A DNA stretch of 64,000 nt from Methylobrevis albus (GCF_015904235.1 NZ_JADZLT010000043.1:1-64000), one strand, 5' to 3'; shown: positions 8,429 to 16,931, counted from the stretch's first letter. Program-made: numbers and translations. The notes: generated by a model not told the origin, from the letters alone.

Positions 8429-8443
8429 GCAAGCCCTGTGCCA
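8429..8443 (-). promoter_or_regulatory. Sigma-54 (RpoN) promoter of the nit operon
   Basis: On the minus strand the sequence reads TGGCACAGGGCTTGC, an exact match to the sigma-54 consensus TGGCAC-N5-TTGC with the -24 GG and -12 GC correctly spaced. Transcription would begin near 8417, giving a leader of about 80 bases before the nitB ATG. Sigma-54 promoters need an AAA+ activator such as NtrC. None is encoded in this window, and the adjacent regulator is a MocR protein. RpoN control fits the nitrogen-starvation link of the cluster. Confidence 0.82.
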
Positions 8444-8649
8444 AGCCCGGATCTGCACAATCCATCATCAAAAGACGCAATATCCATTCAATAATGTAGT
8501 CAATCGGGCGCGCGCTGCCGAAATCGACGGTGCGCGATCGGATGCAGATGCCGATTTGCTGGGCCGGCCTTTGCCGGACATCTGTGCAACTACGCAAGGA
8601 CCGTGGACTGGGCGACCGTTCAACGCTGGCTTTTCGCCACTGGCCACCA

Positions 8650-8667
8650 AATTGCATGCATTCAATT
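8650..8667. promoter_or_regulatory. Candidate operator palindrome near the MocR gene
   Basis: The sequence AATTGCATGCATTCAATT is an 18-base palindrome with one mismatched pair, 65 bases upstream of the MocR start. It is A/T-rich against a GC-rich background. Its CATTCAAT part recurs at 8485-8492, near the nitB promoter. It could be the MocR binding site; there is no direct evidence for this. Confidence 0.4.
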
Positions 8668-8731
8668 TTGCGGACGCGGCCGGAACTCGCCGGCGCACCG
8701 CGATGCATGGACCTGAGGAGGGGATCAACCC

Positions 8732-10120
8732 GTGTCGGATGCCTGGACGCCGGACCTCGAAGCGAGCGGCAAGCCGCACTACCTCGCGATCGCCGATGCG
8801 ATCGCCGAGGACATCCGCACCGGCCGGCTGCCGCCGGCCGCCCGGCTGCCGCCGCAGCGCCAGCTCGCCGACCGGCTCGCCATCAACTTCACCACGGTCG
8901 CCCGCGGCTATGTCGAGGCGCAGCGGCGCGGGTTGATCGAGGCGCGGGTCGGCCAGGGCACCTTCGTGCGCGCCGGCGCCCCGGCCCGGCTCGCCCCGGC
9001 GCTGGCGCGCCGCCGCGACAGCGTCGACCTCTCGATGAACCTGCCCCCCGAGCCGACCGATCCGGCGCTGCTCGCCCGCATGGCGCAGGGCCTCGCCGAG
9101 CTCGGGCCGGTGCTGTTGCCGCTGCTGCGCTACCAGGGCTTCGGCGGCTCGGCCGAGGACAAGGACGCGGCGCGGCGCTGGCTCGCCCGCCGCGGGCTGG
9201 ACGCCTCCACGGAGCGCATCCTCGTCACCCCCGGCGCCCACGCCGGGCTGCTCGCCGCCTTCTCGGTGCTGACCCGCCCCGGCGACGTGATCTGCACCGA
9301 GGCGCTGACCTACCCCGGCGCCCGCTCACTCGCCGCCCAGCTCGGCCTCAAGATCGTCGGCTTGCCGATGGACGCCGAGGGCATCGACGCCGACGCCCTC
9401 GCCGAGGCCTGCGCCGCGCACGGCCCAAGGGCGCTTTACCTCAATCCGACCATGCTGAACCCGACCACGGTGACGATCTCCGAGCGGCGCCGCCTCGCGA
9501 TCATCGCCGTCGCGCGCCGCTTCAGGCTGCCGATCGTCGAGGACGACGCCTATGGCCTCGTCCCGGTCGCAGGTCCCCCCGCCTTCGCGACCCTCGCGCC
9601 CGACATCACCACGCACATCTCGGGGCTCGCCAAATGCATGGGCGCCGGGCTGCGCCTCGCCTATCTCGTCGCCCCCGACGCGCGCAGCCTGTGGCCGCTG
9701 TCGGCAGCGCTGCGCACCGCGACGGTGATGGCCTCGCCGATCACCACGGCGCTCGCGACGCGCTGGATCGACGACGGCACCGCCGACGACATCCTCGGCT
9801 TCATCCGCAGCGAATCCGTCGCGCGCCAGCAGATCGCCGCCGAAGTGCTGCCGCCCGGCAGCTACCGCGCCGACCCCGAGGGCTTCCATCTCTGGGTGGA
9901 ACTGCCACCGGCGTGGAGCCGCTCGACCTTCGCCGCGCACCTCGGCGGCACCGGCATCGGCCTCGTGCCGAGCGACGCCTTCGCCACCTTCGAGGGGCCG
10001 CCCGAAGCGGTGCGCGTCTGCCTCGGCGGCGCCGCCGACCGCGCGACGGTGCGCCGGGCGCTCGAATACATGGCGCACGGCCTCGCCGAAGCCCCGGCGC
10101 GTGCGTCGGCGTTTCTTTGA
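8732..10120 (+). CDS. MocR-type regulator: GntR winged helix fused to PLP-dependent aminotransferase domain
   Basis: A 462-residue MocR (PdxR/GabR-like) protein. Residues 14-80 form a GntR winged helix with the typical RLPPQRQLADRLAINFTTVARGY recognition region. The rest is an aspartate-aminotransferase fold. The PLP lysine is K301 in SGLAK, and IVEDDAYG (about 268-275) holds the PLP-pyridine aspartate. MocR proteins sense PLP or an amino compound bound to it and switch a divergent target gene. The GTG start has AGGAGGGG about 9 bases upstream. The gene diverges from nitB, so it probably controls the nit operon, perhaps by sensing an amino acid or amine that is a substrate or product of the pathway. 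Confidence 0.9.
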   Translation: MSDAWTPDLEASGKPHYLAIADAIAEDIRTGRLPPAARLPPQRQLADRLAINFTTVARGYVEAQRRGLIEARVGQGTFVRAGAPARLAPALARRRDSVDLSMNLPPEPTDPALLARMAQGLAELGPVLLPLLRYQGFGGSAEDKDAARRWLARRGLDASTERILVTPGAHAGLLAAFSVLTRPGDVICTEALTYPGARSLAAQLGLKIVGLPMDAEGIDADALAEACAAHGPRALYLNPTMLNPTTVTISERRRLAIIAVARRFRLPIVEDDAYGLVPVAGPPAFATLAPDITTHISGLAKCMGAGLRLAYLVAPDARSLWPLSAALRTATVMASPITTALATRWIDDGTADDILGFIRSESVARQQIAAEVLPPGSYRADPEGFHLWVELPPAWSRSTFAAHLGGTGIGLVPSDAFATFEGPPEAVRVCLGGAADRATVRRALEYMAHGLAEAPARASAFL

Positions 10121-10267
10121 GGCGATCGTTCGCGGAGGGGATACCTGCGGCCGCGCCGGCCGGTCGAACGCCGGTTCCATGCGGTGCCATCCGAGGCCGA
10201 CTACCGCCGCCGAACCCGACGCGAAGGTCTCGGGTGGCGCCCTGGCCCCGCGCCCGTCCGCGTCCGC

Positions 10268-10804
10268 TCAGATCCTGAGCGCGGCGAGTTCCCCGGCGCG
10301 CCGCGGGGCGTCGCCGGCGAGGAAGAATTCGTCGAGCTGCGGCGGCGGCACCCGGGTGCCGGCGAGCATCGCGTGCGCCTGGCCGCGGTGGTGGATCTGG
10401 TGCACGAAGAGGTGCGCCAGCGTCGCGCCGACCGCTTCGTGGAAGAGGCCGGCCGGGCCGCGGTCGATCACCACGATGGCACTGAGCCGGTCGTCGGACA
10501 GGCCGCGGCAGAAGCCGAGCAGGCGCGCATCCTCCGCCCGCTGCGCCGTGTGCAATTCGGCGACCGAGGCGTGCAGGATCTCGTCCTCCGCGCCGTCCGG
10601 AAAGACCGAGTGCCCCTCGAGCGCATCGAGATAATAGCGGTCGACCGCGAGCAGGTGGTTGAGCGTCCGCTGCAGCGACGGAAAGAAACTCGTCCGCGTC
10701 GCCGCGAACTCCGCCTCGTCAAGCCCGAGGCAAGCGGTGAGCAGGCGTTCGTTGGACCACGCGTTGTTGCGGGCCATATCCACGAAGTGGGTGCAAAGGG
10801 GCAT
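10268..10804 (-). CDS. DinB family protein (DfsB/BstA type metal-dependent four-helix protein)
   Basis: A 178-residue DinB-superfamily protein, a four-helix bundle with a metal site. Candidate ligands are H50 in LNHLL and H135 and H139 in the HQIHHRGQAH segment. DinB-fold proteins include thiol-dependent transferases and hydrolases; the function of this one cannot be assigned. It is convergent with the MocR gene, 147 bases away, and it is followed by the DMT transporter gene on the same strand with a 78-base gap. There is no signal peptide. The ATG at 10804 was chosen because the DinB fold begins directly with the THFVDMARNNAWSNERL helix. Confidence 0.85.
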   Translation of the reverse strand: MPLCTHFVDMARNNAWSNERLLTACLGLDEAEFAATRTSFFPSLQRTLNHLLAVDRYYLDALEGHSVFPDGAEDEILHASVAELHTAQRAEDARLLGFCRGLSDDRLSAIVVIDRGPAGLFHEAVGATLAHLFVHQIHHRGQAHAMLAGTRVPPPQLDEFFLAGDAPRRAGELAALRI

Positions 10805-10882
10805 ATCTGTTCTTCTTACGTTCCAGTCAGGCTGGACTCTCTCCCGCCGGCTGTCAAGCCGTTTCGCGCGGAAATCGGGGAA

Positions 10883-11743
10883 TCAGCGCCGCCGGACGCC
10901 GAGGCCCTGCACGAGCCCCACGCCGGCGAGCGCCAGCGCGAAGCCGGCGAACTGGATCGGCGTCAGCGCTTCGCCGAACAGAATGAAGGCGAGCAGCGCG
11001 GCGACCGGCGGCACGAGCAGCATCAGCGCCGTCGTCCGCGTCGCGTCGCCGCGCCGGACCAGCAGGATCAGCAGCCCGGTGCCGCCGAGCGACAGCACGC
11101 CGACCGCCCAGGCGAGCGCCAGCCACAGCGCCGCCGAGCCGTCCCAGTGCGGCGTGCCGCCGGCCGCGAGGCCGATGCCGAGCATGGTCGAGGTGACCAG
11201 CGCCGCGCCGAGGTGCTGGATGGCGCCGGCGGTGAAGAGGTCGTCGCCGGCGAGCGAGGATTTCTGCACCATTGTGCCGGCGGTCAGCGCCGCGATGCTG
11301 CCGAGCCCGGCGAGCACCGGCACCAGCGACAGCTCGGCGGCGGCAAGCCGCGGTGCCAGCACCAGCGCGACCCCGGCGAGACCGATCGCGAGGCCGACCG
11401 CCGTCACCGGCCCGATCCGCCGGCCGAACAGCGCGGCCGCGGCGATCGCGGTGAGCAGCGGCTGCAGCGCGCCGATCAGCGCCATCACCCCGGCGGCGAG
11501 CCCGTGCGCCACCGCCCACCAGCTAGCGCCGAGATAGACGCCGGTCATCAGCCCGCCCGCGACGAGATGCTTGACGAGCGCCGGCCCCCGCGGCCACGCC
11601 GCCCGCCGGGCGAGCACCGCGAACAGCGCGGCGGCCAGCACGAAGCGGACGGTGAGGAACAGCGCCGGATCGGCATGATCGGCCACCAGCCGCGCCGCGA
11701 CGAAGCCGGTCGACCAGATCAGCACGAAGACGAAGGGAAGCAT
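10883..11743 (-). CDS. DMT superfamily transporter with two EamA domains
   Basis: A 286-residue inner-membrane protein with about ten hydrophobic segments. These are arranged as two EamA repeats: the first begins at the N-terminal PFVFVLIWSTGFVAARL and the second at about residue 150. Members of this family export amino acids, nucleosides or other small metabolites, and the substrate here is unknown. It sits upstream of the dinB-like gene on the same strand with a 78-base gap, so co-transcription is possible. It is preceded by the long repeat region. Length and topology are normal for the family. Confidence 0.9.
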   Translation of the reverse strand: MLPFVFVLIWSTGFVAARLVADHADPALFLTVRFVLAAALFAVLARRAAWPRGPALVKHLVAGGLMTGVYLGASWWAVAHGLAAGVMALIGALQPLLTAIAAAALFGRRIGPVTAVGLAIGLAGVALVLAPRLAAAELSLVPVLAGLGSIAALTAGTMVQKSSLAGDDLFTAGAIQHLGAALVTSTMLGIGLAAGGTPHWDGSAALWLALAWAVGVLSLGGTGLLILLVRRGDATRTTALMLLVPPVAALLAFILFGEALTPIQFAGFALALAGVGLVQGLGVRRR

Positions 11744-11924
11744 GAACGGTCCGCCGCCGGGTCATGGATGACGCCGGCGAAGCGGCGGAGCGTCTGTAGA
11801 CCACGTCGGGGCAGGGGCTGCAAAGATGGCCCGACGCAGGGCTGCCCGCCGGGATGCGCGACGCGGGGAGGGAACTGTAGGCCCCGGGGTGGGGCATCGA
11901 GGAAACTCCGTCCCCTCCGGGGGC

Positions 11925-12110
11925 GTCATCCCCGCGAAGGCGGGGATCCGACTTTCAGCCGGGGGAGGACCACCGAGGGCACCCCTTCCCCTCCGCGGTC
12001 GTCATCCCGCGAAAGCGGGGATCCGACTTTCGGCAGGGGGAGGACCATCAAGGGCACCCCTTCCCCTCCGCGGTCGTCATCCCCGCGAAAGCGGGGATCC
12101 AACTTTCGGC
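11925..12110. repeat. Three tandem copies of a 75-76 bp repeat with GTCATCCCCGCGAAAGCGGGGAT palindrome
   Basis: Copies begin at 11925, 12001 and 12076. Each starts with GTCATCCCCGCGAA-GCGGGGAT, a palindrome able to form a hairpin, followed by CCGACTTTC and a purine-rich tail ending in CACCCCTTCCCCTCC. The third copy is cut short. A perfect 29-base inverted copy of the third palindrome lies at 12199-12227 (compared with 12075-12103). Such palindromes are common intergenic repeats in alphaproteobacteria. Confidence 0.9.
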
Positions 12111-12319
12111 CGGGGGAGAACTCTCGGAACGGTGTGGTGTCGCGGAGTGCATCGCGCGGCGCTGGCTGTGCCCTACCGCCTCTCCGCCCTCGCGGAGGGT
12201 TGGATCCCCGCTTTCGCGGGGATGACGACTGAGAAGGGGTGGGGGGAAGCGCTGATGGGTGGTGCCCGGCGAACAGGGTGGTGCGCCGGCCGCGCTCCCC
12301 ACACCCGATTGCCTTTCTA

Positions 12320-12463
12320 TCGTCATCACCGGGCTTGACCCGGTGACCCACTCGCCTCGCGGCGCAGAACAGGGACGCAATCGAAAATCGCCGACGAATC
12401 ATCACGATAGCCCGGCGTGAGCGGCCAGAGGATTGGGTTGCCGGGTCGAGCCCGGCAATGACG
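12320..12463. repeat. 144 bp palindrome-bounded repeat unit, copy 1
   Basis: The unit begins with a palindrome in TCACCGGGCTTGACCCGGTGA and ends with a second palindrome in TTGCCGGGTCGAGCCCGGCAA. The middle contains GACGAATCATCACGATAGCC. It is nearly identical to 12638-12780. A half copy of the left palindrome is at 12533-12562. Confidence 0.88.
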
Positions 12464-12637
12464 GGGGAGGGGTGGTGCCCGGCGAACAGGGTGGGGCGCC
12501 GACCGCGCTCTCAAAAATCGAGTGCCTGTCCATCGTCATCACCGGGCGTGACCCGGTGCCCCCGGGGGGGGGGAGGGGTGGTGCCGGTGAACAGTTGGGG
12601 CGCCGACCGCGCTCCCAAAAACCGATTGCCTTTCCAT

Positions 12638-12780
12638 CGTCATCACCGGGCTTGACCCGGTGACCCACTCGCCTCTCAGCGCGGGACAGAGGCACGATCT
12701 GGAAACCGTCGACGAATCATCACGATAGCCTAACGTGGGCGAGGAGGGGATTGGGTTGCCGGGTCGAGCCCGGCAATGAC
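12638..12780. repeat. 143 bp palindrome-bounded repeat unit, copy 2
   Basis: This is a direct copy of the unit at 12320-12463, with the same left and right palindromes and scattered differences in the middle. Both copies are preceded by CCGATTGCCTTTC and followed by a variant of the GGTGGTGCCCGG spacer, so the array probably grew by duplicating a larger module. Confidence 0.88.
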
Positions 12781-12934
12781 GGGGGGAGGGTTGGTGCCCG
12801 GAGAACAGTGGGGGCGCCGACCGCGCGCGGGGGAGGGGTGGTGCCCGGGGAACAGGGTGGTGCGCCGAGCTCCCCATACGCCCGCCTCTCCCCTCGCGCC
12901 GATCTCCCCTTGCGCCGACCCCGCGCCCGCCCCG

Positions 12935-13699
12935 CTACCGCTTCAGCACGCCGATCGCCCGCAGGTGCGCGAGGATCTCCGCCGCCGCCTCGGCGGGGTC
13001 GGGGGCGACCAGCACGCGGCCGCCGCCGCTCGCCGCTTCGGTGGCGGCCTTCAGCCGGTCGGCGGCGCTGGCGCCGGCGGCGGCTTTGGCGATCAGCTTC
13101 GGGCGCTTGCGGTAGGGCCGCTCCTCGAACGGCGCCGCCGGCGCGGGCGCGTCGGCGGCGAACGCCGGCAGCCGCTCGATCGTGCCGCTGCGCCGGCGGC
13201 CGAAGGCGAACGGCAGCGGCGGCGGGGCGGAGGGGTGCACCGTCACCACCGCCGGCAGCGCGAGTTCGACGCGCCGGCGCGCGCCGCGGCCGAGCGCCTG
13301 CTCGGCGACCAGCCCGTCGCCATCCGAGGCGAGAGCGACGGCATCGGCGACGATCGGCCGGCCGAGCCGTGCGGCCAGCGCATAGGGCAGCAGGCCGGCG
13401 TCCTCGCCGCCCTGGCCGCGGTTGCCGGCGAGCACGAGGTCGGGGGCGAGCCGCCGCACGGCGGCCTCGAGCGCGCCGAGCGGATCGGCGTCCGGCGCCA
13501 GCGGCTGCAGGTGCAGGCGGGCGAGGCCGTGGCCGAGCGCGTCGGCGACGGCGTCGGCGTCCGGCCCGGCGTGCAGCCCGGCGAGGTCCGCGCCACCGAG
13601 CGAGGCGCCGAGCCGGACGGCGGCGAGTTCCACCGGCACCGGGCCGGCACGTCCCGAAGCCGGGTGGCGCCCGGCGGAGAGCAGCACCAGCACCTTCAT
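12935..13699 (-). CDS. etfB: Electron transfer flavoprotein beta subunit (EtfB/FixA family)
   Basis: A 254-residue ETF beta-like protein. The N-terminal KVLVLLSAGRHP strand and the central LVLAGNRGQGGEDAGLLPYALAARLG region are typical of the AMP/FAD-binding fold. With the alpha subunit it forms the ETF that takes electrons from dimethylglycine demethylation and passes them to the quinone pool. The ATG overlaps the alpha subunit stop as ATGA. The order dgcA, dgcB, etfA, etfB matches betaine-catabolic loci of pseudomonads and rhizobia. No hairpin terminator is visible downstream; the repeat region begins there. Confidence 0.88.
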   Translation of the reverse strand: MKVLVLLSAGRHPASGRAGPVPVELAAVRLGASLGGADLAGLHAGPDADAVADALGHGLARLHLQPLAPDADPLGALEAAVRRLAPDLVLAGNRGQGGEDAGLLPYALAARLGRPIVADAVALASDGDGLVAEQALGRGARRRVELALPAVVTVHPSAPPPLPFAFGRRRSGTIERLPAFAADAPAPAAPFEERPYRKRPKLIAKAAAGASAADRLKAATEAASGGGRVLVAPDPAEAAAEILAHLRAIGVLKR

Positions 13700-14976
13700 T
13701 CGGCGGCCTCCCGGTCCCGGCCCGCCGCCGCCTGTTCGGCGGCGAGCGCCGCGAGCAGCGCGGGCATCACGGCCTGCGCGTCCGCAACGATGGCGAGCCC
13801 CGCCCGCTCGATCATCGCGGCATGCAGGTCGGTATTCACGGCGACGACGTGCTCGCAGCCGGCGACGCCCTGCAGGTGCTGCGGGGCGCCGGCGATGCCG
13901 AGCGCGAAATAGCAGGCGGCGTCCAGCACCGTGCCCGATGCGCCGACCTGCGCCGACCGCGGCATCAGCCCGGCGTCGCAGACGACGCGGCTCGCGCCCG
14001 GCGTCGCGCCGAGCGCCGCGACGAGGTCGCGGAACGCGGCAAAATCGCTGATGCCGTTGCCGGCCGAGACCACGAATTCGGCCTCCGCCAGCGACACCGC
14101 GGCCGGGTCGGCGGCGATGCGGCGGGCGGCGCGGATGCCGCGCGTCACCTCCGGCGCGTGCCCAAGCCCGGCGTCGGCGGCGGCGAGGCTCCGCGCCTCG
14201 TGCAGCGGGCCGGCATGGGGCGCGACGGCGTCGGCGGCGAGCGTCAGCAGCCGCGGCGGCGCGGCGCGGCGCTCGGTGCGGCGGGCGCGGGCGGCGCGGG
14301 TCACGGTGGTCGCGGTCAGGCTCTCGGCGCCGGCGAACAGCCCCTCGCCGAGCCGCGCGGCGACGCGGCGGGCGAGGTCGCCGCCGTCGGCGGTCTCGGC
14401 GAAGACGAGGTGGCGCAGGCCGAGGGTTTCCGCGGCGGTCGCGAGAACTGCCGCGAGGCCCTCGGGGTCGTAGTCGCCGGTGATGAGGTCGCCGAGCGGC
14501 AGCACCCGGTCGGCGCCGACGGGCCCGAGGTCGCCGGCATCCGCGACGGTGAACGCGACCACGGCGCCTTCACCGAGTTCCGGATGGCCGTCGGCGAGCA
14601 GCCGCGCGGCGCCGAGCACCTGGCGCGCGTGCGGCGTCGGCCGGCCGGCGCTGGTCTCGATCACGGCGCCGACGAGGAAGGCGGGGGCGGCGATGGTGCG
14701 CAGCCGCTGTGCCGGCGCGCTCGCCTCGGCGACGACCTGGCCGGGGCCAGATGCGCCGCCGCGATGGGCGCGATCCATGCGTAGCCGGGCGCCGCCCGGG
14801 ATGCGCTGCCGGTCGGCCTCGCCGCGCGGGTCGCGCCGCGGCCGGCCGCTCGGGCCGGTCGCCGCCGCGCCCCTCGCCTCGGCCCCGAGGTCGAAGCGCG
14901 GCCGCCGGCCGCCAGTGACCGCCGTGGCGGCTTTCTCGCCGCGCGGATCGCGCCGCAGGCGTCGCGGGGCGCTCAT
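13696..14976 (-). CDS. etfA: Electron transfer flavoprotein alpha subunit (EtfA/FixB family)
   Basis: A 426-residue ETF alpha subunit. The C-terminal FAD domain carries the family signature: VVSAGNGISD, then GASRVVCDAGLMPRSAQVG and ALGIAGAPQHLQGV. The N-terminal 80 or so residues are arginine- and glycine-rich with two similar RRDPRGE segments and are longer than in a standard EtfA. ATGA overlaps join it to dgcB upstream and etfB downstream. It should hold the FAD and accept electrons from the DgcA/DgcB demethylase. Confidence 0.9.
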   Translation of the reverse strand: MSAPRRLRRDPRGEKAATAVTGGRRPRFDLGAEARGAAATGPSGRPRRDPRGEADRQRIPGGARLRMDRAHRGGASGPGQVVAEASAPAQRLRTIAAPAFLVGAVIETSAGRPTPHARQVLGAARLLADGHPELGEGAVVAFTVADAGDLGPVGADRVLPLGDLITGDYDPEGLAAVLATAAETLGLRHLVFAETADGGDLARRVAARLGEGLFAGAESLTATTVTRAARARRTERRAAPPRLLTLAADAVAPHAGPLHEARSLAAADAGLGHAPEVTRGIRAARRIAADPAAVSLAEAEFVVSAGNGISDFAAFRDLVAALGATPGASRVVCDAGLMPRSAQVGASGTVLDAACYFALGIAGAPQHLQGVAGCEHVVAVNTDLHAAMIERAGLAIVADAQAVMPALLAALAAEQAAAGRDREAAE

Positions 14977-16931
14977 GCCACCGGCTCCGGCTGGCGTTGC
15001 CGTGCTGGAGCCGCTGCCGGTGGAGCTGCCTCGACGGCGGCGAGCAGCAGTTCGGCGATGTCGCGCACCTCCGGCCGCGCGCCGGTGACGCCTTCGAGCA
15101 TCGCGGTGCAGGTCGGGCAGGCGACGGCGACGATGGCGGCGCCGGTCTCGGACGCCTGGCCCATGCGGAGGTCCGGGATGCGGCGCTCGCCCTCGATATC
15201 GGCGACCGGCGCGCCACCGCCGCCGCCGCAGCACATCGACCGCTTGCCGGACCGCGCCATCTCGCGCCGCTCGAGGCCGAGCCGGTCGAGCAGCCGCCGC
15301 GGCGCTTCGGTCTCGCCGTTGTAGCGGCCGAGGTAGCAGGGATCGTGATAGGTCACCGCGCCCGGCAGCGCGGCGCCGAGGTCGCCGACGGCGAGCCGCC
15401 CGCCGGCGACGAGCTCGTCGAGGAAGCTCGAATGGTGCACGACCTCCAAGTGCCCGCCGAAGGCCGGGTACTCATTGCGGATCACGTGCAGCGCGTGCGG
15501 GTCGGCGGTGAGGATGCGGCCGAAGCGGTGGCGCGACAGGGTGGCGATGTTGGCGCGGGCGAGATCCTGGAACGTCGCCTCGTCGCCGAGCCGGCGGGCG
15601 AGGTCGCCGCAGTCGCGCTCCTCGGCGCCGAGCACCGCGAAATCGACCTGCGCCGCGCCGAGCAGCCGCACCAGCGCGCGCAGCGTGCGGCCGTAGCGCA
15701 GGTCGTAGGCGCCCTCGCCGAGCCAGAGCAGCACCTCGGCCGGCCTGGCCTCCGCCGGCCGGTCCTGGATCTTCGGCAGCGCGAGGCCGGCGGCGAAATC
15801 GCCGCGCGCGGCGAGCGCCCGCCCGCCGGGCTCCTCGGCCTGGCGGAGATCGAGCAGCGGCTGCACGGCCTTTTCAGGGACTGCGCCGAGCTCCATGGTC
15901 TGGAACCGGCGGAGGTCGACGATGGCGTCGACGTGCTCGATCATCATCGGGCATTCCTCGACGCAGGCGCGGCAGGTGGTGCACGACCAGATCGTGTCCG
16001 GGTGCACCATCGCGCCGAGCCCGACGATCGGCAGCTCCGGCCCGCCGACGCCGGCAACCGGCCGGGCGTTCGGATAGGGGCTGCCCGCATAGGGTGCGCC
16101 GCCGGGCGCGAGGCTGCCGACGAGATCCTGGATCAGCTTCTTCGGGTTCAGCGGCTGGCCGGCGGCAAAGGCCGGGCAAGCGACCTCGCAGCGACCGCAC
16201 TGGATGCAGGCGTCGAAGCCGAGCAGCCGGTTCCAGGCAAAATCCGCTGGCGTCTCGGCGCCGAGTTTTTGGGGGGCGGCGAGATCGACCGGGTGCAGCG
16301 CCGTCTCGCGGCCGCCCTCGAAGCGGTCGCTGCGCGGATGGGCGGCGAGATGCAGCGCGCCGGCGAACACATGCCGCATCGGCCCGTCGCCGAGGAGATA
16401 GACAAGCACGGCGGCACCCGCTGCGGCCAGCGCGACGCCGAGCCAGCCGAGGGCGGCGAAGCCGGGGCCGGCGAGGATCGCAATCCCGACCAGCAGCCCG
16501 CCGCCGGCATAGGCGGTGAGCGCCGGCGGCACCAGCCTGAACCGCCCGCCCGAGAGCCGCGCCGGCTTCACCGGCGACCGCCGCCGCCCGACCATCACGC
16601 CGCCGGCGAGCGCGGCTGCGAAGGCGAGCGCGAGCAGGGCGCCGTAAACGGGGGAGTGGCCGAGGGCCGGCACGAGGCCGAACACGCCGAGCACGCTCGC
16701 CGTGATCAGCCCACCGGCGGCGATCGCATGCATGCGGGCGGCATAGGGGTCGCGGGCGACGACGTCGTGCACGTCGTGCAGGTAGCGGCGGGGGAGGGCT
16801 TTCAGACCGGCGAGCCAGTCGACATGAGCCGGGCGGCCGCGGCGCCAGAGGCGGGCCCGGCGGAGCGCCTGCGCGACCGCGAGGGCGGCGAGGATGAGGA
16901 CGAGGAGGGCGAGGGTGGGGGCGGGGGTCAT
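14973..16931 (-). CDS. dgcB: Membrane-anchored iron-sulfur/CCG-domain protein of dimethylglycine catabolism (DgcB)
   Basis: A 652-residue protein with an N-terminal membrane segment (about residues 5-22) and further hydrophobic segments up to about 180. Two ferredoxin-type [4Fe-4S] motifs follow: C242-C245-C248-C252 and C317-C320-C323-C327. Two CCG (heterodisulfide-reductase-like) motifs lie near the C-terminus, seen as YHDPCYLGR and RSMCCGGGG. Such proteins link a soluble flavin dehydrogenase to the quinone pool. The position between dgcA and the ETF genes supports DgcB. The ATG start gives a plausible N-terminal anchor. The inverted-repeat copy C separates it from dgcA. Confidence 0.9.
   Translation of the reverse strand: MTPAPTLALLVLILAALAVAQALRRARLWRRGRPAHVDWLAGLKALPRRYLHDVHDVVARDPYAARMHAIAAGGLITASVLGVFGLVPALGHSPVYGALLALAFAAALAGGVMVGRRRSPVKPARLSGGRFRLVPPALTAYAGGGLLVGIAILAGPGFAALGWLGVALAAAGAAVLVYLLGDGPMRHVFAGALHLAAHPRSDRFEGGRETALHPVDLAAPQKLGAETPADFAWNRLLGFDACIQCGRCEVACPAFAAGQPLNPKKLIQDLVGSLAPGGAPYAGSPYPNARPVAGVGGPELPIVGLGAMVHPDTIWSCTTCRACVEECPMMIEHVDAIVDLRRFQTMELGAVPEKAVQPLLDLRQAEEPGGRALAARGDFAAGLALPKIQDRPAEARPAEVLLWLGEGAYDLRYGRTLRALVRLLGAAQVDFAVLGAEERDCGDLARRLGDEATFQDLARANIATLSRHRFGRILTADPHALHVIRNEYPAFGGHLEVVHHSSFLDELVAGGRLAVGDLGAALPGAVTYHDPCYLGRYNGETEAPRRLLDRLGLERREMARSGKRSMCCGGGGGAPVADIEGERRIPDLRMGQASETGAAIVAVACPTCTAMLEGVTGARPEVRDIAELLLAAVEAAPPAAAPARQRQPEPVA

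Larger units (their letters stand above)
8337..8731. other. Divergent control region between the nit operon and the MocR regulator
   Basis: This 395-base spacer has no gene. It contains a sigma-54 promoter for nitB (8429-8443, minus strand) and an A/T-rich patch at about 8463-8510 that is striking in this GC-rich sequence. An 18 bp near-perfect palindrome is at 8650-8667. The octamer CATTCAAT occurs twice, at 8485-8492 and inside the palindrome at 8659-8666. The layout suits an activator or bending-protein site upstream of a sigma-54 promoter plus a MocR operator. The binding proteins are inferred. Confidence 0.75.
11744..12934. repeat. 1.2 kb gene-free region packed with palindromic repeats
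   Basis: I see no credible gene here: the open frames on both strands are made of repeat sequence. From left to right the region holds three tandem copies of a 75-76 bp repeat, an inverted copy of its palindrome, and then two full and several partial copies of a different 143-144 bp palindromic unit. These units are separated by the spacer GGTGGTGCCCGGCGAACAGG and its variants, seen near 12258, 12471, 12577, 12789 and 12839. It lies between the DMT transporter and the end of the etfB gene. Confidence 0.9.

Noticed and set aside
8560-8574. Sigma-54-like sequence TGGGCCGGCCTTTGC on the plus strand before the MocR gene
   Set aside because: It has the GG-N10-GC spacing but differs from the consensus at two of the conserved -24 positions, and MocR genes are not usually sigma-54 dependent. 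Chance is likely in a GC-rich spacer.
10184-12232. A 682-codon open frame on the plus strand
   Set aside because: It is antisense to the dinB-like and DMT transporter genes and ends in repeat DNA. Composition is that of a shadow frame.
11925-12780. CRISPR array
   Set aside because: The repeats are 75-144 bp, differ from each other, contain palindromes throughout and have no unique spacers of constant size. No cas gene is present.
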